Positions 34,692 through 43,990 of a stretch of DNA of 64,000 nucleotides are shown piece by piece. The position numbers and the translations under genes are program-made. Numbering within the stretch: the first letter of the stretch is position 1; every line of letters starts with the position of its first letter. The notes beneath the pieces were generated by a model. It did not search any database and had not been told where the DNA came from. It was given only the letters and a program-made list of their open reading frames with translations. The stretch is from Actinomycetota bacterium (GTDB taxonomy: Bacteria > Actinomycetota > Actinomycetes > Streptosporangiales > Streptosporangiaceae): the NCBI GenBank assembly GCA_027313705.1, contig DAHVDE010000008.1, positions 40,470 to 104,469 on the forward strand. Direction: 5' to 3'.

Positions 34692-36053
34692 TCAGATGGC
34701 GACTACGCAGTTATCGGCACTGTCGCGCATGACGCTGACGATGCCGGCCGTGCCGTCGCTGAAGAACCTGGAGAACAGGCCGGCCGGGCGCCCGCCGAAC
34801 AGCAGCGGCCCGAACACCGGGGCGACGTCGGCATCGTGAACCTCATCGGCGCCGTCGGCGATCATCGCCAGCCGGCACGACCTCGGCTCGACGAAGGCCT
34901 GCACGACGCTCGTTCCGGCCCTGGCGGCCTCGGTCACGGCGGCTTCCCAGGCCGGCTGGCTGGCCTGGTTGCCGATGACGACCTGCTGGCCGCTCATGCC
35001 CAGGCTGCTCTTGAGCACGAGGGACTCGCGGCTGCCGACGGCGAACGGGACGAGGTCGACGTCGCGGTTGCCCATGGTCGTCCGCCGGTCGGCGAGGATC
35101 CTGGTCCACGGCAGATGCGCGGCCACTAGTGCCCGCTCGGCGGCGCTCATCCACGGCCTGCCCTCAGACAGCAAGCCCATTGTCAGCTTGCTGGACAAGA
35201 ACGTGGAGGTCTGGGTATTCACCAGCAGGCAGCCGTGATCCAGTGCGGCTTGGACCGGCGCGGTGTCGATGCCGAGCTCGGTCCAGTCGGGGATGGTGAA
35301 GTTCCGCAGGCCGAGCGGGTAACGCAGCTGCGGCGGGCAGTCCCAGGCCTGGTGCAGGTCCTCAGGCTCGAAGAAACGCGCGGTGAGGCCAACGTTGTTG
35401 AAGTACTCGGCTTCGAGGTCGAAATACCTGGTGGACTCCACTTTCTGGTCGCGGGCGCTGCCCGTCATCGCGACCCTGGGCGCGACGCCGAGCTCGGCGC
35501 TCAGCGCGCGGAACATCCCGGCGCGAACGGCGAACGGATCGGTAGAGCTGAACGGCACCCGGCCTTCTTCGTCGGCGTAGAGCTTGCGCCACACCTCAAG
35601 GCGGCAGTGCGTCTCCACTGGCCCGCCGATCGCCGCGCTGACGTTGAACTCGAGGAACTGCGGACCGTCAGGTCCGATGACGATGTCCGGCCGCGCCACC
35701 ATGTCCGCGTACCGTTCCTCGGTGAACTGGTCATCGGCAAATAGCTGGTGCTCGCTGGGCGGCATCTGGTACGCGGCCAGCCGCCCGCCGGTCGTGTCCG
35801 CGCTCTCCAGTGCCGCCCGGCGTACCAAGTCGAGCAGGGCGGCGGTCAGCCGGAAAAGCTGGGCGTAAGAGGCCCTGGGCAGCGCGATCGGCGCGGCGGG
35901 CAGCACCGGCTGATACGGCCAGCCTGTGTCGCGGATCTCGTGGCGCAGCATCTCCCTGATGGTGCCGGCGGACGCCGCAGGCGCCAGCCGGCGGCGTCCG
36001 AACCACCGGTGACTGCTGGCCGACCCGGTGCTGATGTCCTCGATTGGGTTCAT
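34692..36053 (-). CDS. Stand-alone ATP-grasp protein (circularly permuted type)
   Basis: The 453-residue protein resembles glutathionylspermidine-synthase-like and circularly permuted ATP-grasp enzymes. PDIVIGPDGPQFLEFNVSAAIGG supplies an E/N metal site early in the chain, VLKSSLGMSGQQVVIG near residue 350 is the flexible Gly-rich ATP loop with its Lys, and RFFSDGTAGIVSV ends the fold. Such enzymes join a carboxylate to an amine through an acyl phosphate. It has no partner acceptor gene nearby and is divergent from a MaoC gene with 55 bases between. It may link an amino acid made by the next operon; that is inference. Confidence 0.7.
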   Translation of the reverse strand: MNPIEDISTGSASSHRWFGRRRLAPAASAGTIREMLRHEIRDTGWPYQPVLPAAPIALPRASYAQLFRLTAALLDLVRRAALESADTTGGRLAAYQMPPSEHQLFADDQFTEERYADMVARPDIVIGPDGPQFLEFNVSAAIGGPVETHCRLEVWRKLYADEEGRVPFSSTDPFAVRAGMFRALSAELGVAPRVAMTGSARDQKVESTRYFDLEAEYFNNVGLTARFFEPEDLHQAWDCPPQLRYPLGLRNFTIPDWTELGIDTAPVQAALDHGCLLVNTQTSTFLSSKLTMGLLSEGRPWMSAAERALVAAHLPWTRILADRRTTMGNRDVDLVPFAVGSRESLVLKSSLGMSGQQVVIGNQASQPAWEAAVTEAARAGTSVVQAFVEPRSCRLAMIADGADEVHDADVAPVFGPLLFGGRPAGLFSRFFSDGTAGIVSVMRDSADNCVVAI

Positions 36054-36108
36054 CCGTCCTCTTCCGGCGTTACGGTCTGAATATCCATCTCACGAAGGAG
36101 CACGACGC

Positions 36109-36600
36109 ATGACCTTACGCCGCGTAGACGACAATGAGTACGTCGAGGAGCATGGCGGTGATTACGAGGATTTCGAGCCCGGAATGGTGATCAGGCACTG
36201 GCCGGGCCGGACGATTTCCGAGGTCGATAACACCTGGCTGACCCTGCTGACCATGAATCAGCACCCGCTGCATTTTGACCAGCACTACGCCCAGGCCGCT
36301 GAGTACGGCCGGATCCTGGTCAACAGCGGGATAACCCTGTGCCTGATCGGGGGCATGACGGTGCAGGCGCTCTCGGCCAGGGCGGTGGCCAATCTCGGCT
36401 GGGACCGGGTCAGGTTGCGCGATCCTGTCTTCGTCGGCGACACGCTGTACGCGACCAGCCGGATCCTCGGCAAACGGCTGTCCGCCTCCCGGCCTGGCAA
36501 CGGCATCATCACCGCGGAGACTACGGGCACCAAGTCGACCGGCGAGACGGTCATCGTGTTCGAGCGCTCGTTCCTGGTTCGCTGCCGCGAGACCGGCTGA
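36109..36600 (+). CDS. MaoC family hydratase/dehydratase
   Basis: The 163-residue hot-dog protein starts at the ATG after GAAGGAG. The catalytic hydratase motif is visible as NQHPLHFDQHYAQAAEYG, with Asp and His in the usual positions, followed by LVNSGI and DPVFVGDTLYATSRI. It resembles mesaconyl-type and (R)-specific enoyl-CoA hydratases. It lies alone on the plus strand, divergent from the ATP-grasp gene and converging on the operon that contains a CitE-like lyase. Mesaconyl hydratase and malyl-type lyase act together in known pathways, so a shared CoA substrate is conceivable. Confidence 0.85.
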   Translation: MTLRRVDDNEYVEEHGGDYEDFEPGMVIRHWPGRTISEVDNTWLTLLTMNQHPLHFDQHYAQAAEYGRILVNSGITLCLIGGMTVQALSARAVANLGWDRVRLRDPVFVGDTLYATSRILGKRLSASRPGNGIITAETTGTKSTGETVIVFERSFLVRCRETG

Positions 36601-36603
36601 CGC

Positions 36604-37566
36604 TCAGTCAGGGATACCGAGTGCTTCGAAGATGGCCGCCGCCGCGGCCGTGTCCTCCACCGCCATCCCCACCGAGCGGAACACCGAGGTGAGCCGCCGG
36701 GCTCCGGCCTGGCGGCCCGGCACAGCACCGAGTTCGTGCAACTGGTCCAGGCCGGTCAGCCCGGCTGCGATCGCGGCCCTGATCTCGCCGGCCTCCGCGA
36801 GCGCCGCGGCTCGTTCCTCCACGACGACCAGCGCGCCGGCCAGCAGGGCGGGATCGACCTCGATCGCGTTCTCGTGGGTGCCGCCGATCACGTTCAGGTG
36901 CGCTCCTTGAGTCACCCAGCCGGCCAGGACCAGCGGCCTTCGGCCGTCCGTGGCGGTCGCCGTGCAGATGACCTCGGCGTCGGTCACCGCGTCCCTTACC
37001 GTGTCGCACACCGTGACCTTGACCGGGCGCTCAGCGGTGCCGGTCATCCACTCAGCGAAGGCTTCCGCGCTTGCCCGGGTACGGGAGACCACCCGGACCG
37101 ACCGGATCGGAAGGACCGCGCGGACGGCCCGCGCCACCGCGCGCGCCTGTACCCCGGCGCCCACGATGGCCAGGTCGCTGGCATCCTCGCTGGCGCACAG
37201 CCTGGTCGCCAGGCCCGCGACCGCTCCGGTACGGATCGCCGTCAGCTCAGCACCGTCAAGCAGCGCCATGATCCGCCCGGTCGCCAGGTCGGTCAGCACG
37301 GCGACACCGTCGATGAGCGGCAGCCCGCGGCCCGGGTTGCCTGGGGTGAGGGTGGTGATCTTGACGCAGCCGACACCACGCTGCTCCCAGAGCGCCGGGC
37401 CGACGACGAGTTGCCGGCCGGCACCGTGCTCGATGACCGTGCGGCCGCGGGAAGGGACCGAGCCTGCCGACAGGCCGGCGAACGCCTCGGCCAGAGCGTC
37501 CATCACCCGCATCAGCACGCTCGTCCCTGCCATATCGCGCGCGCCGATCAGCGCTGGGCAGGTCAC
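36604..37566 (-). CDS. Ornithine cyclodeaminase / mu-crystallin family protein
   Basis: The 320-residue NAD(P)-binding protein has [20 protein letters not shown] near residue 70, [18 protein letters not shown] near residue 105 and the Rossmann turn [17 protein letters not shown] at about 135. The family covers ornithine cyclodeaminase, alanine dehydrogenase, imine reductases and SbnB-type enzymes that reshape amino acids. The start is a GTG overlapping the aldolase stop (GTGA). It is last in a tightly packed operon and might reduce or cyclise an imine from the aldol product. Confidence 0.85.
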   Translation of the reverse strand: MTCPALIGARDMAGTSVLMRVMDALAEAFAGLSAGSVPSRGRTVIEHGAGRQLVVGPALWEQRGVGCVKITTLTPGNPGRGLPLIDGVAVLTDLATGRIMALLDGAELTAIRTGAVAGLATRLCASEDASDLAIVGAGVQARAVARAVRAVLPIRSVRVVSRTRASAEAFAEWMTGTAERPVKVTVCDTVRDAVTDAEVICTATATDGRRPLVLAGWVTQGAHLNVIGGTHENAIEVDPALLAGALVVVEERAAALAEAGEIRAAIAAGLTGLDQLHELGAVPGRQAGARRLTSVFRSVGMAVEDTAAAAAIFEALGIPD

Positions 37567-38576
37567 GCGGCGTTCCCGCGGCGGCCGCTGAGCTCCGCCG
37601 CGACTCCGATGATCAGATCCTCCTGCCCGGCGATGGCCTGCCGCCTGCCCAGTTCGAAGAACACATCGCGCGGATCGATCCCGGCTCGCCTGGACTGATC
37701 GAGAACCTGATGCTTGAAACCGGAGAAGACCCCGGCCAGCCCGCTGACGATGCTGATCGAGTCGGTGACCGGCGGTGCGGACATCAGCTCACGTCCAGCG
37801 AAGTCGGCGGCGTCAAGCAGTCCGTACAGGTCGATGCCGGTCGGAAAACCGCTGCGCTCAAGCACGGGCACCAGCACCTCAAGCTGGGTGTTGCCAGCGC
37901 CGGCCCCGAAGCCGCGGGCACAGCCGTCGATGATGCGCGCCCCGGCCTCGGCTGCGGCAACGGAGTTCGCGACGGCCATCCCGAGGTTGTTGTGCCCGTG
38001 AAAGATCACCGGCACATCGGTCGCCGCGCCGATCGCACCGATTCGCTCGGTCACGTCCGCGGGCAGGAAGTGGCCGGCCGAATCCATGATGCCCACCGCC
38101 CGTGCCCCGTAGCGAACGGCCAGGGCAGCCTGGCTGGCGAGTTCGGCCGGGGTGGCCATATGACTCATCATCAGTACGCAGTGGGCTTCGGCACCCGCTT
38201 CGGCAAGAAAGCCCAGATGCCGTTCGGCCAGCGTCATCTCGGTGCAGTGAACGCCGATCCTGATGACATCGGCACCGTGGGCCATGGCGCGGCGCAGATC
38301 ATCGGAGGTACCCCAGCCAGGCAGCATGAACACGCCCATCTTGACGTGCGCAAGTGCGTCCCGCACGGTCGACAGCATGAGGTCGTCGCTGACGGCGCTG
38401 CGTCCCACCTGCAGCGAGGACGCGCCAAGCCCGTTGCCGTGCCCGACCTCTACGACCGGGATCCCGGCCTTGTCGGCCGCCTCCGCGTATCCGCGCAGCG
38501 CCGTCACGCTGAGCTGGTGACGGACCGCATGCTGGCCGTCGCGGAGCGTCGGGTCGTGGATCAGCACCGCGCTCAC
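37563..38576 (-). CDS. 4-hydroxy-2-oxovalerate aldolase family protein (DmpG/NikB-like)
   Basis: The 337-residue HMGL-like TIM barrel has [14 protein letters not shown] at the N-terminus with the metal Asp, [22 protein letters not shown], and the metal pair in [14 protein letters not shown] (HGH). DmpG relatives usually read HHNLSLGVANS there, so the pocket is somewhat diverged. A C-terminal communication domain is present. The family cleaves or forms 4-hydroxy-2-oxo acids from pyruvate-type donors and an aldehyde. It overlaps the aldehyde dehydrogenase gene by ATGA, as expected for a channelling pair. NikB, the nikkomycin homologue, makes an aryl aldol. Confidence 0.85.
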   Translation of the reverse strand: MSAVLIHDPTLRDGQHAVRHQLSVTALRGYAEAADKAGIPVVEVGHGNGLGASSLQVGRSAVSDDLMLSTVRDALAHVKMGVFMLPGWGTSDDLRRAMAHGADVIRIGVHCTEMTLAERHLGFLAEAGAEAHCVLMMSHMATPAELASQAALAVRYGARAVGIMDSAGHFLPADVTERIGAIGAATDVPVIFHGHNNLGMAVANSVAAAEAGARIIDGCARGFGAGAGNTQLEVLVPVLERSGFPTGIDLYGLLDAADFAGRELMSAPPVTDSISIVSGLAGVFSGFKHQVLDQSRRAGIDPRDVFFELGRRQAIAGQEDLIIGVAAELSGRRGNAA

Positions 38577-39508
38577 CTGGGCACCACGGTCCTGGCCGCG
38601 AACAGGAGCCTGGCGGCGTGCTGCTCGGCGACCAAGATGGCGGCCGAGTTGATGATGTCCAGGTTCCCGGCGTAACCGGGCAGCACGTCACTGTCGGCCA
38701 TGACCTCGATGCAGACGGCCACCTGATCGCCGTTCACCGCGCAGTCGATGACCTCGTATCCTGGCGCGAACCTCCGCACCTGCGTTGCGGCGTCCGCAAC
38801 CACGGCAGCTACCAGCCCGGAGTCTGGCTCGTCGCCGGCGATGATCGCGTGGACGGTGGTCCTGAAGGTGGCCGGCGGCACGGCCGGGCTGATGTTCAGT
38901 ATCGCCTTCGTGTCAAGGACGCCGCTGAAGGTCGTGATCGCGTGCTGGGTCGTCCGCACGTACTCGTCGAGATTGAGGCGGGTGGCCCGCCCCGCGATCT
39001 CGCTGGCTACCGTGGAGACCACCTCGATATAGGCCACTTCGAAATTCCTGGCGAGCGCGTGCGCGACCGGGATCGACGCCTGTCCGCCGCAGCTGATCAG
39101 GCCGACGTCGCGCGCGGCGGGCGCATGCATTCCGGTCACGGTCGGCACCACCATCTGGCCCATCCGGCTGGGGGTGAGGTCGACCAGCAGCGTGTCGAAC
39201 GGTCGCATCAGTTCGTGGTGCTCGATGTGGGACATCGCGTTCGTGGCGTCGAACACGACGTCAAAAGGACGCGGTGCCGCGATGATCGCGCCGATCCCGC
39301 CGGCGCTGACCGGGTAGCCGAGCCGGCTGGCATACCGCAGGCCAGCAGAGTCTGGATTTCGCCCGGCAACCAGCGCGCAGTCAAGGACTCCTGAGCGGTG
39401 AATCTTGCTGACCAGATCCTGGCCGATAGCCCCGGTACCGAGGACGGCGACGGCAGCCGGCATGCTGGTGCCCGGCCGCACGGCGGCGATATCTTCGCTG
39501 GTAGTCAT
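38573..39508 (-). CDS. Acylating aldehyde dehydrogenase (DmpF/NikA-like)
   Basis: The 311-residue NAD-dependent enzyme has [17 protein letters not shown] as Rossmann turn and Cys140 in [18 protein letters not shown], matching the CGGQAT active site of acetaldehyde dehydrogenase (acylating). It interconverts an acyl-CoA and an aldehyde and normally channels the aldehyde to its aldolase partner. The start is the ATG overlapping the CitE stop (ATGA). With no meta-cleavage genes around, it may work towards synthesis, as NikA does in nikkomycin biosynthesis where an aryl-CoA is reduced. The acyl group here is unknown. Confidence 0.85.
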   Translation of the reverse strand: MTTSEDIAAVRPGTSMPAAVAVLGTGAIGQDLVSKIHRSGVLDCALVAGRNPDSAGLRYASRLGYPVSAGGIGAIIAAPRPFDVVFDATNAMSHIEHHELMRPFDTLLVDLTPSRMGQMVVPTVTGMHAPAARDVGLISCGGQASIPVAHALARNFEVAYIEVVSTVASEIAGRATRLNLDEYVRTTQHAITTFSGVLDTKAILNISPAVPPATFRTTVHAIIAGDEPDSGLVAAVVADAATQVRRFAPGYEVIDCAVNGDQVAVCIEVMADSDVLPGYAGNLDIINSAAILVAEQHAARLLFAARTVVPR

Positions 39509-40389
39509 AGCCCGGCCTGCCGCCTTCCTGCACGGTCCTGGCCAAACCTGGCGGTCCATGCGTCTCCGGACGCCACGGTCGCGCGCGCCATCGCGGCGAA
39601 TGGCGGACCGACCATATTGCCGTCTAGCACCGCTATTCCGCCCTCGGCGGCAGCCACGGCATCGGTGATCCGCCGCGCTTGCCTTAAGCCGTCAGGATCG
39701 GGCCGCAGCGCCCGGTTGATCGCCGCCAGTTCGGCCGGATGCACCGTCACCTTGCCGTGGAAACCCATTTCACGGATCCTTTCGATCTCGGTCGCCAGGA
39801 CTTCAGGTTCGGCCAGCCGGAAGTTGGCCGTGTCGATGCAGGCAGTGCCGTACCTGGCGCAGGCCAGCGCCATTGCCTGCCGGGCGGCGAGCAATCCGGC
39901 CCAGGAGATCTCGATGCCGAGGATGGCTGCCAGGTCCGCCGAACCTAAGACGAGCCCGTCGGCGCTGGCGGCGATCGCGTCGATCTCGGCCACCGCCGCC
40001 GGGGTTTCCACGGTTACGAAGATGTCGGGGTGCGCTCCTGCCGAGTCGAGGACACCGCGCATCAGCGTGACCTCGGGCCCTGACCGCACCATCGTCATCA
40101 CGATCAGGCCGGGCTTGACACCGGACTCGGCGAGCATCATCAGGTCGCGGGACGCCTCGATGGTGCTGAACTCGTTGACGCGCACGCCGGTGTTCGCCGG
40201 CTCGGGCGCCTTCTCGAGCGCCGCGAGGCAGATTTCCCTGGCCGCCGCCTTCTTCTGCGGCGGGACACCGTCCTCCAGGTCGATCAGGTGTATGTCAGCG
40301 TCGTAAGACCAGGATTTCACGATCCGGTCAAGCGACAGCGCGGGCGTATACAAGATGCTGCGCGGAATGGCGCGGGTGGCGATGGTCAT
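39505..40389 (-). CDS. HpcH/HpaI-CitE family lyase/aldolase
   Basis: The 294-residue TIM-barrel protein has RSILYTPALSLDRI, HLIDLEDGVPPQKKAAAREI, VTVETPAAVAEIDAIA with the metal Glu, and LVLGSADLAAILG with the metal Asp, then GFHGKVTVHPAELAAIN. These mark the CitE-like group of malyl-CoA, methylmalyl-CoA and citramalyl-CoA lyases. The start overlaps the alpha-oxoamine synthase stop (ATGA). A second C-C bond enzyme beside the NikB-like aldolase is unusual. It may make or break the CoA thioester that feeds the aldehyde dehydrogenase. Confidence 0.85.
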   Translation of the reverse strand: MTIATRAIPRSILYTPALSLDRIVKSWSYDADIHLIDLEDGVPPQKKAAAREICLAALEKAPEPANTGVRVNEFSTIEASRDLMMLAESGVKPGLIVMTMVRSGPEVTLMRGVLDSAGAHPDIFVTVETPAAVAEIDAIAASADGLVLGSADLAAILGIEISWAGLLAARQAMALACARYGTACIDTANFRLAEPEVLATEIERIREMGFHGKVTVHPAELAAINRALRPDPDGLRQARRITDAVAAAEGGIAVLDGNMVGPPFAAMARATVASGDAWTARFGQDRAGRRQAGL

Positions 40390-41639
40390 GAGGGCGTCTC
40401 CTCGGCTAGTTCGGTTGCCTGGCAAGCGCCTGCCTTCGCCAGCACCGCGCACAGATCACGAATCTGCTGGCTGGTCTGGCCGGCGCGAAGCATGACCCGG
40501 AGGCCGGCCGTGCCGCGAGCGACGATCGGGAAGAACACCGGCGAGACATAGAAGCCGGCCTCGAATACCCGCCGGCCCGCATGGATCACGGACTCGTCAC
40601 TAAATGGTATGACCCGGATCGGATATTCCGTTCCCGCATGGTCTGTCTTAAGGTAGGAGTCGAATAGCTGGATATTGGCCCGCAGCTTTCCCTGCAAAGC
40701 GGTCAGCTCCTCGGTTCTGTGAATGTCCGCTGAGGCCAGCGAGGCTCCGACGGCAGCGGTATTCATCGGCTGGGAGTAGCACAAGGCGCCGGCGAACCGC
40801 TCGATTACCCGCAGCGTCGCCTTCTGATAGCCGTCGAGCATGATCGCCGCGCCGCTGGTTCCGAACGCCTTGTTCAAGGTCGCGACCGTGATCGTCCGCT
40901 CGTCAAGCACGGGGCTGTGCGAGCGGATGTAGCCGACGCCGCGGTTACCGTATGCCGAGAGCGAATGCGAGTCGTCGTAGTACACGAGCAGGCCGTATTT
41001 CTCCTGCAGCCCGGCCAGTTCGAGCACCGGCGCGTATCCGCCGAGGCTGTCCGAGCCATCGACGACGTAGCAAACCCGCTCATGCCTTTTGCACATGTCC
41101 TCGATGAAATCGATGGAGTGATGATCACAGGTCGCGATCTCGGTCTCGTCGGCGCAGGCCGGCTTGGCGCCGGCCAGCGACACATGGCAGTTCTTGTCGA
41201 ACAGCATCAGCGGGCGGGTGCCGTTGCCGAGATGCCCGGAGGCGATCAGCGGCAGCAGGCCCGCGCTGGCGACCCCGGCTGAGATCGCGCAGACCACATC
41301 GGCGCTGAAGAGCTCGCCAAGTGACGCCTCTAGCTCAAGCAACGCCGGTATCTGCACGCGGCTGCGCGGAATGCAGTGATCCAGGACACCGAACCGGCGC
41401 AGAGCGGAGATCGCGCCTTCGATGACCTGAGGATGGGAGTCGAGGTCCAGGTAGGAGCAGCAGGTGAAGTTGACGAACTCGTGTCCTTCTGCGGTCCGCA
41501 GCACGCCGTTGTCAAGCTCGGCCACGATCCCGGCCAGCCCGTTGTCCTCGCAAGAGTCCCAGAATGCATTGCCGACGCCGACCGCCTTGTCGTTGTTGCG
41601 ATACCGATGGGCCGGCGTGATGGCCTGCTTGCCGGTCAT
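40386..41639 (-). CDS. PLP-dependent alpha-oxoamine synthase (KBL/AONS-like)
   Basis: The 417-residue fold-type I PLP enzyme has FTCCSYLDLDSHPQVIEGA, YYDDSHSLSAYGNRGVG (Asp222 and the His of the cofactor site) and TLNKAFGTSGAAI with Schiff-base Lys257. Alpha-oxoamine synthases condense an amino acid with an acyl-CoA or acyl-carrier thioester and release CO2; some relatives are transaminases. The start is the ATG that overlaps the JmjC stop (ATGA). The longer frame upstream is a shadow. No acyl carrier protein is nearby, so a CoA substrate is likelier. Confidence 0.85.
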   Translation of the reverse strand: MTGKQAITPAHRYRNNDKAVGVGNAFWDSCEDNGLAGIVAELDNGVLRTAEGHEFVNFTCCSYLDLDSHPQVIEGAISALRRFGVLDHCIPRSRVQIPALLELEASLGELFSADVVCAISAGVASAGLLPLIASGHLGNGTRPLMLFDKNCHVSLAGAKPACADETEIATCDHHSIDFIEDMCKRHERVCYVVDGSDSLGGYAPVLELAGLQEKYGLLVYYDDSHSLSAYGNRGVGYIRSHSPVLDERTITVATLNKAFGTSGAAIMLDGYQKATLRVIERFAGALCYSQPMNTAAVGASLASADIHRTEELTALQGKLRANIQLFDSYLKTDHAGTEYPIRVIPFSDESVIHAGRRVFEAGFYVSPVFFPIVARGTAGLRVMLRAGQTSQQIRDLCAVLAKAGACQATELAEETPS

Positions 41640-42526
41640 CGGCCGCTCTCGGCGCGGTTTCCGGCTGGCTGGTAGTTGTAGACGCCCTTCAGCTTGCGGT
41701 AAGCAGCGGTATAGAGGGCCACGCCGAGCACGTACGGCCGCTGGAAGATCTTCGGATGACGCAGCCAGAAGTTGACGTTGATGTTCATCTCCTCGAGCGA
41801 TTCGGCCTGATGCCACCAGCCGAGCGGAAGGTAGAGCATCTGGCCGGGCTCCAGGATCAGCTCCCGGCGCTCGGCCAGCCTGGCTGCCAGCTTCGGGAAG
41901 CGCGCCCGGTCGACTTCGTCGAAGTCGAAGGCGCGGGACTTGTCACCGAAACCCCGCAGCACCGAACGCGGGTAGTACTCCCAGAACCCTGGCGGCGCGA
42001 TCACGAATCGCTTGCGGCCTTCCAGCGCGATATTGAAGTTCTCCAGCTCGTCGAAATGACTCTGGGTGAAGACGCCCCGGCGGTTGATCCACAGGTTGGC
42101 GGCGTTCAGCGAGCGCCGGTAGCCGAACATTTCCTCGGCATCGAAGCCCAGTACCGCGTTGACGTCTGCCGGGTTGTCGCGGATGTTGGACACGATCCGA
42201 TGCCATCTGCCCTGGCCGGCCTGGTACTTCTCGTCCTCGAAGAACTCCCTGAGCCGTATTTGCCTGGTGGTCCAGCGCTCGGTGTTCTGCTTGCTGCTCG
42301 GCTCTTCGAATAGGGTGACCGTCATCTCCCCGAGACGCTCGGCCACGCCCTCCCTGCCAAGGCCCTGAACGTCGTCAGGCAAGGTGATGACTACGGGGGT
42401 GTCTGCACGGAAAAGCGCCCGCTGTCCGAACGCGGTGAACTGGTCGAAACTGAGCCGCGGTACCGCGACGCCCGCGCTCCCGGTCTCACTCTTGTGAACG
42501 CTGGCCCCCAGATGTGCCGTGTTCAT
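41636..42526 (-). CDS. Cupin/JmjC-type Fe(II)/2-oxoglutarate oxygenase-like protein
   Basis: The 296-residue cupin has His157-Phe-Asp159 (SHFDELENF) and a distal His239 (LPLGWWHQAES), giving the iron triad of JmjC/FIH-like oxygenases. EGRKRFVIAPPG and EPGQMLYLPLGW are the usual strands on either side. Such proteins hydroxylate amino acids, peptides or small molecules. The ATG start is 20 bases after the MFS stop; GAGGAAAAGGA precedes it. As second gene of the operon it probably hydroxylates the amino-acid-like intermediate or product. Confidence 0.8.
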   Translation of the reverse strand: MNTAHLGASVHKSETGSAGVAVPRLSFDQFTAFGQRALFRADTPVVITLPDDVQGLGREGVAERLGEMTVTLFEEPSSKQNTERWTTRQIRLREFFEDEKYQAGQGRWHRIVSNIRDNPADVNAVLGFDAEEMFGYRRSLNAANLWINRRGVFTQSHFDELENFNIALEGRKRFVIAPPGFWEYYPRSVLRGFGDKSRAFDFDEVDRARFPKLAARLAERRELILEPGQMLYLPLGWWHQAESLEEMNINVNFWLRHPKIFQRPYVLGVALYTAAYRKLKGVYNYQPAGNRAESGR

Positions 42527-42546
42527 TGGCGCTGTCCTTTTCCTCG

Positions 42547-43836
42547 TTACCCGGTGATTCCTGATGCCTCCGCCATCACCGGCCTGCCTCGCAACGCCGA
42601 CTGGCACCCGATGGTCAGGCCCATCGCGATGGCTCCGCCGGCCACCGCCAGCCACGCCGCGGACCCGAATCCGCCCAGGCCTGCCACCCTTCCGGCGGCC
42701 GCAGTACCCAGCGCTATGCCGACCGAGCCGGTGCTCGTGAGCCAGGAGAATGCTTCTGACAGCGACTCCTCCCTGGCTAGCGCCTGGAGCAGGGTGGTGC
42801 CCGCGATCAAGGCCGGGGCGATGGCAAAGCCGGCGAGGACAGCAAGCAGATCCATCACGGCGAAGGAAGGCGCGAACGCCAGGGGCACCGCGCCAAGAGT
42901 CAGCAGACAGGTAGTGATGGCCAGCAGCCGCGCCTTAGGCAGCCGCCAGTCCCTTGCGCCGTAGAACGCGCCGCCGGTGAGGCTGCCAGCAGCCGTCAGT
43001 GCCAGCAGCACGCCGCCGAGTCCTGGTGCCCCTTGCTCTCTGGCGAACGCGATCATCGTGACGTCGACCGCGCCAAGCAGGAAGCCCATCCCTGCGTAGC
43101 AGACCATCAGCACCTGGACACCGGGCAGTGCGATCACCCGCCGCGGCTGACGCCGCCCAGGTATGGCGGCCACCGGTGCTGCGGCCACCGGTACTGCGGT
43201 GCTCCTGGCAACGGTCCCGATCGGGGGTTCTGAGCGGCCGTGCAGCGCGATGGTGATGAAGCCCACGGTGGCGAGCACGCCGCAGGCGACCAGGCCGGCG
43301 GCGGGATCTACGGCCGAAACCAGCAGCGCGACCAGCAGCGGGCCGAGCAGGAATACGGCCTCTTCCAGCATGGACTCAAGCGCGAAGGCCGTCTGCTGCA
43401 GCTTGCCGCTGACCAGCGTCGACCACCGCGCGAGCAAGAACGAGCCGAACGAGACCGAGGTACCTCCCGTGGCGACCGCCATGGCGAACACCAGCCAGAA
43501 CGGAGCCCGGGCCAGGATGGTCACCAGCAGCAGGCCGATCGCCAGGGCGTTGGCCGGGCATGCCGTCAGCAGCACTCGTCTCTGTCCGTAACGATCGGCC
43601 AGCCGCCCGACAGCCGGGCCGGTCACCGCCTGAGTGACCAGCATCACCGCCGACACCGCTCCGGCTTCCGCCAGCGATCCGGTGACCGCTGAGACCAGCA
43701 CCAGGACACTGATGGAGCGCATGGCGATCGGCAGCCGACCAGCCATTCCCCACAGCGCCAGGGTCGCAGCGCCAGGGACTCCCAGCAGCCTCAGGTAGGA
43801 CGATCCGAACCGGGAACCTAAGCTCTCGTCGGACAC
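42547..43836 (-). CDS. MFS transporter, 12-helix type
   Basis: The 429-residue membrane protein has about twelve helices, a central loop near residue 210-225, and a motif-A-like GRLADRYGQRR. GTG start with AGGAG upstream. As the first gene of the operon that ends with the ornithine cyclodeaminase family gene, it is the probable exporter or importer for that pathway. It is unlike the 14-helix exporter beside the LAL regulator, which suggests a separate substrate. Confidence 0.85.
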   Translation of the reverse strand: MSDESLGSRFGSSYLRLLGVPGAATLALWGMAGRLPIAMRSISVLVLVSAVTGSLAEAGAVSAVMLVTQAVTGPAVGRLADRYGQRRVLLTACPANALAIGLLLVTILARAPFWLVFAMAVATGGTSVSFGSFLLARWSTLVSGKLQQTAFALESMLEEAVFLLGPLLVALLVSAVDPAAGLVACGVLATVGFITIALHGRSEPPIGTVARSTAVPVAAAPVAAIPGRRQPRRVIALPGVQVLMVCYAGMGFLLGAVDVTMIAFAREQGAPGLGGVLLALTAAGSLTGGAFYGARDWRLPKARLLAITTCLLTLGAVPLAFAPSFAVMDLLAVLAGFAIAPALIAGTTLLQALAREESLSEAFSWLTSTGSVGIALGTAAAGRVAGLGGFGSAAWLAVAGGAIAMGLTIGCQSALRGRPVMAEASGITG

Positions 43837-43874
43837 GTGCGCATGCTCCTGTCAGGCCAGACCCTGAGAACCTC

Positions 43875-43902
43875 GCTCAGCGTACTGACTGAGCTTACTC
43901 AG
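43875..43902. promoter_or_regulatory. Overlapping inverted repeats upstream of the MFS-led operon
   Basis: GCTCAG (43875-43880) and CTGAGC (43889-43894) are 8 bases apart; the second arm forms another pair CTGAG-CTTA-CTCAG (43889-43902). The three half-sites lie 39-66 bases upstream of the MFS start, where an operator would be expected. No regulator gene is adjacent. Confidence 0.4.
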
Positions 43903-43990
43903 ATTGGCTCGCCCGCAAAAGGGCACGCCAGGATAGCTAACAGGCGATTCCATGCTATTGAGCCGGTTCGGGCGGCTGGACGGCCAACGA

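Noticed and set aside
37563-39508. Ordinary meta-cleavage catabolic operon
   Set aside because: No extradiol dioxygenase, hydroxymuconic semialdehyde hydrolase or 2-oxopent-4-enoate hydratase is present nearby; the partners are biosynthetic-type enzymes.
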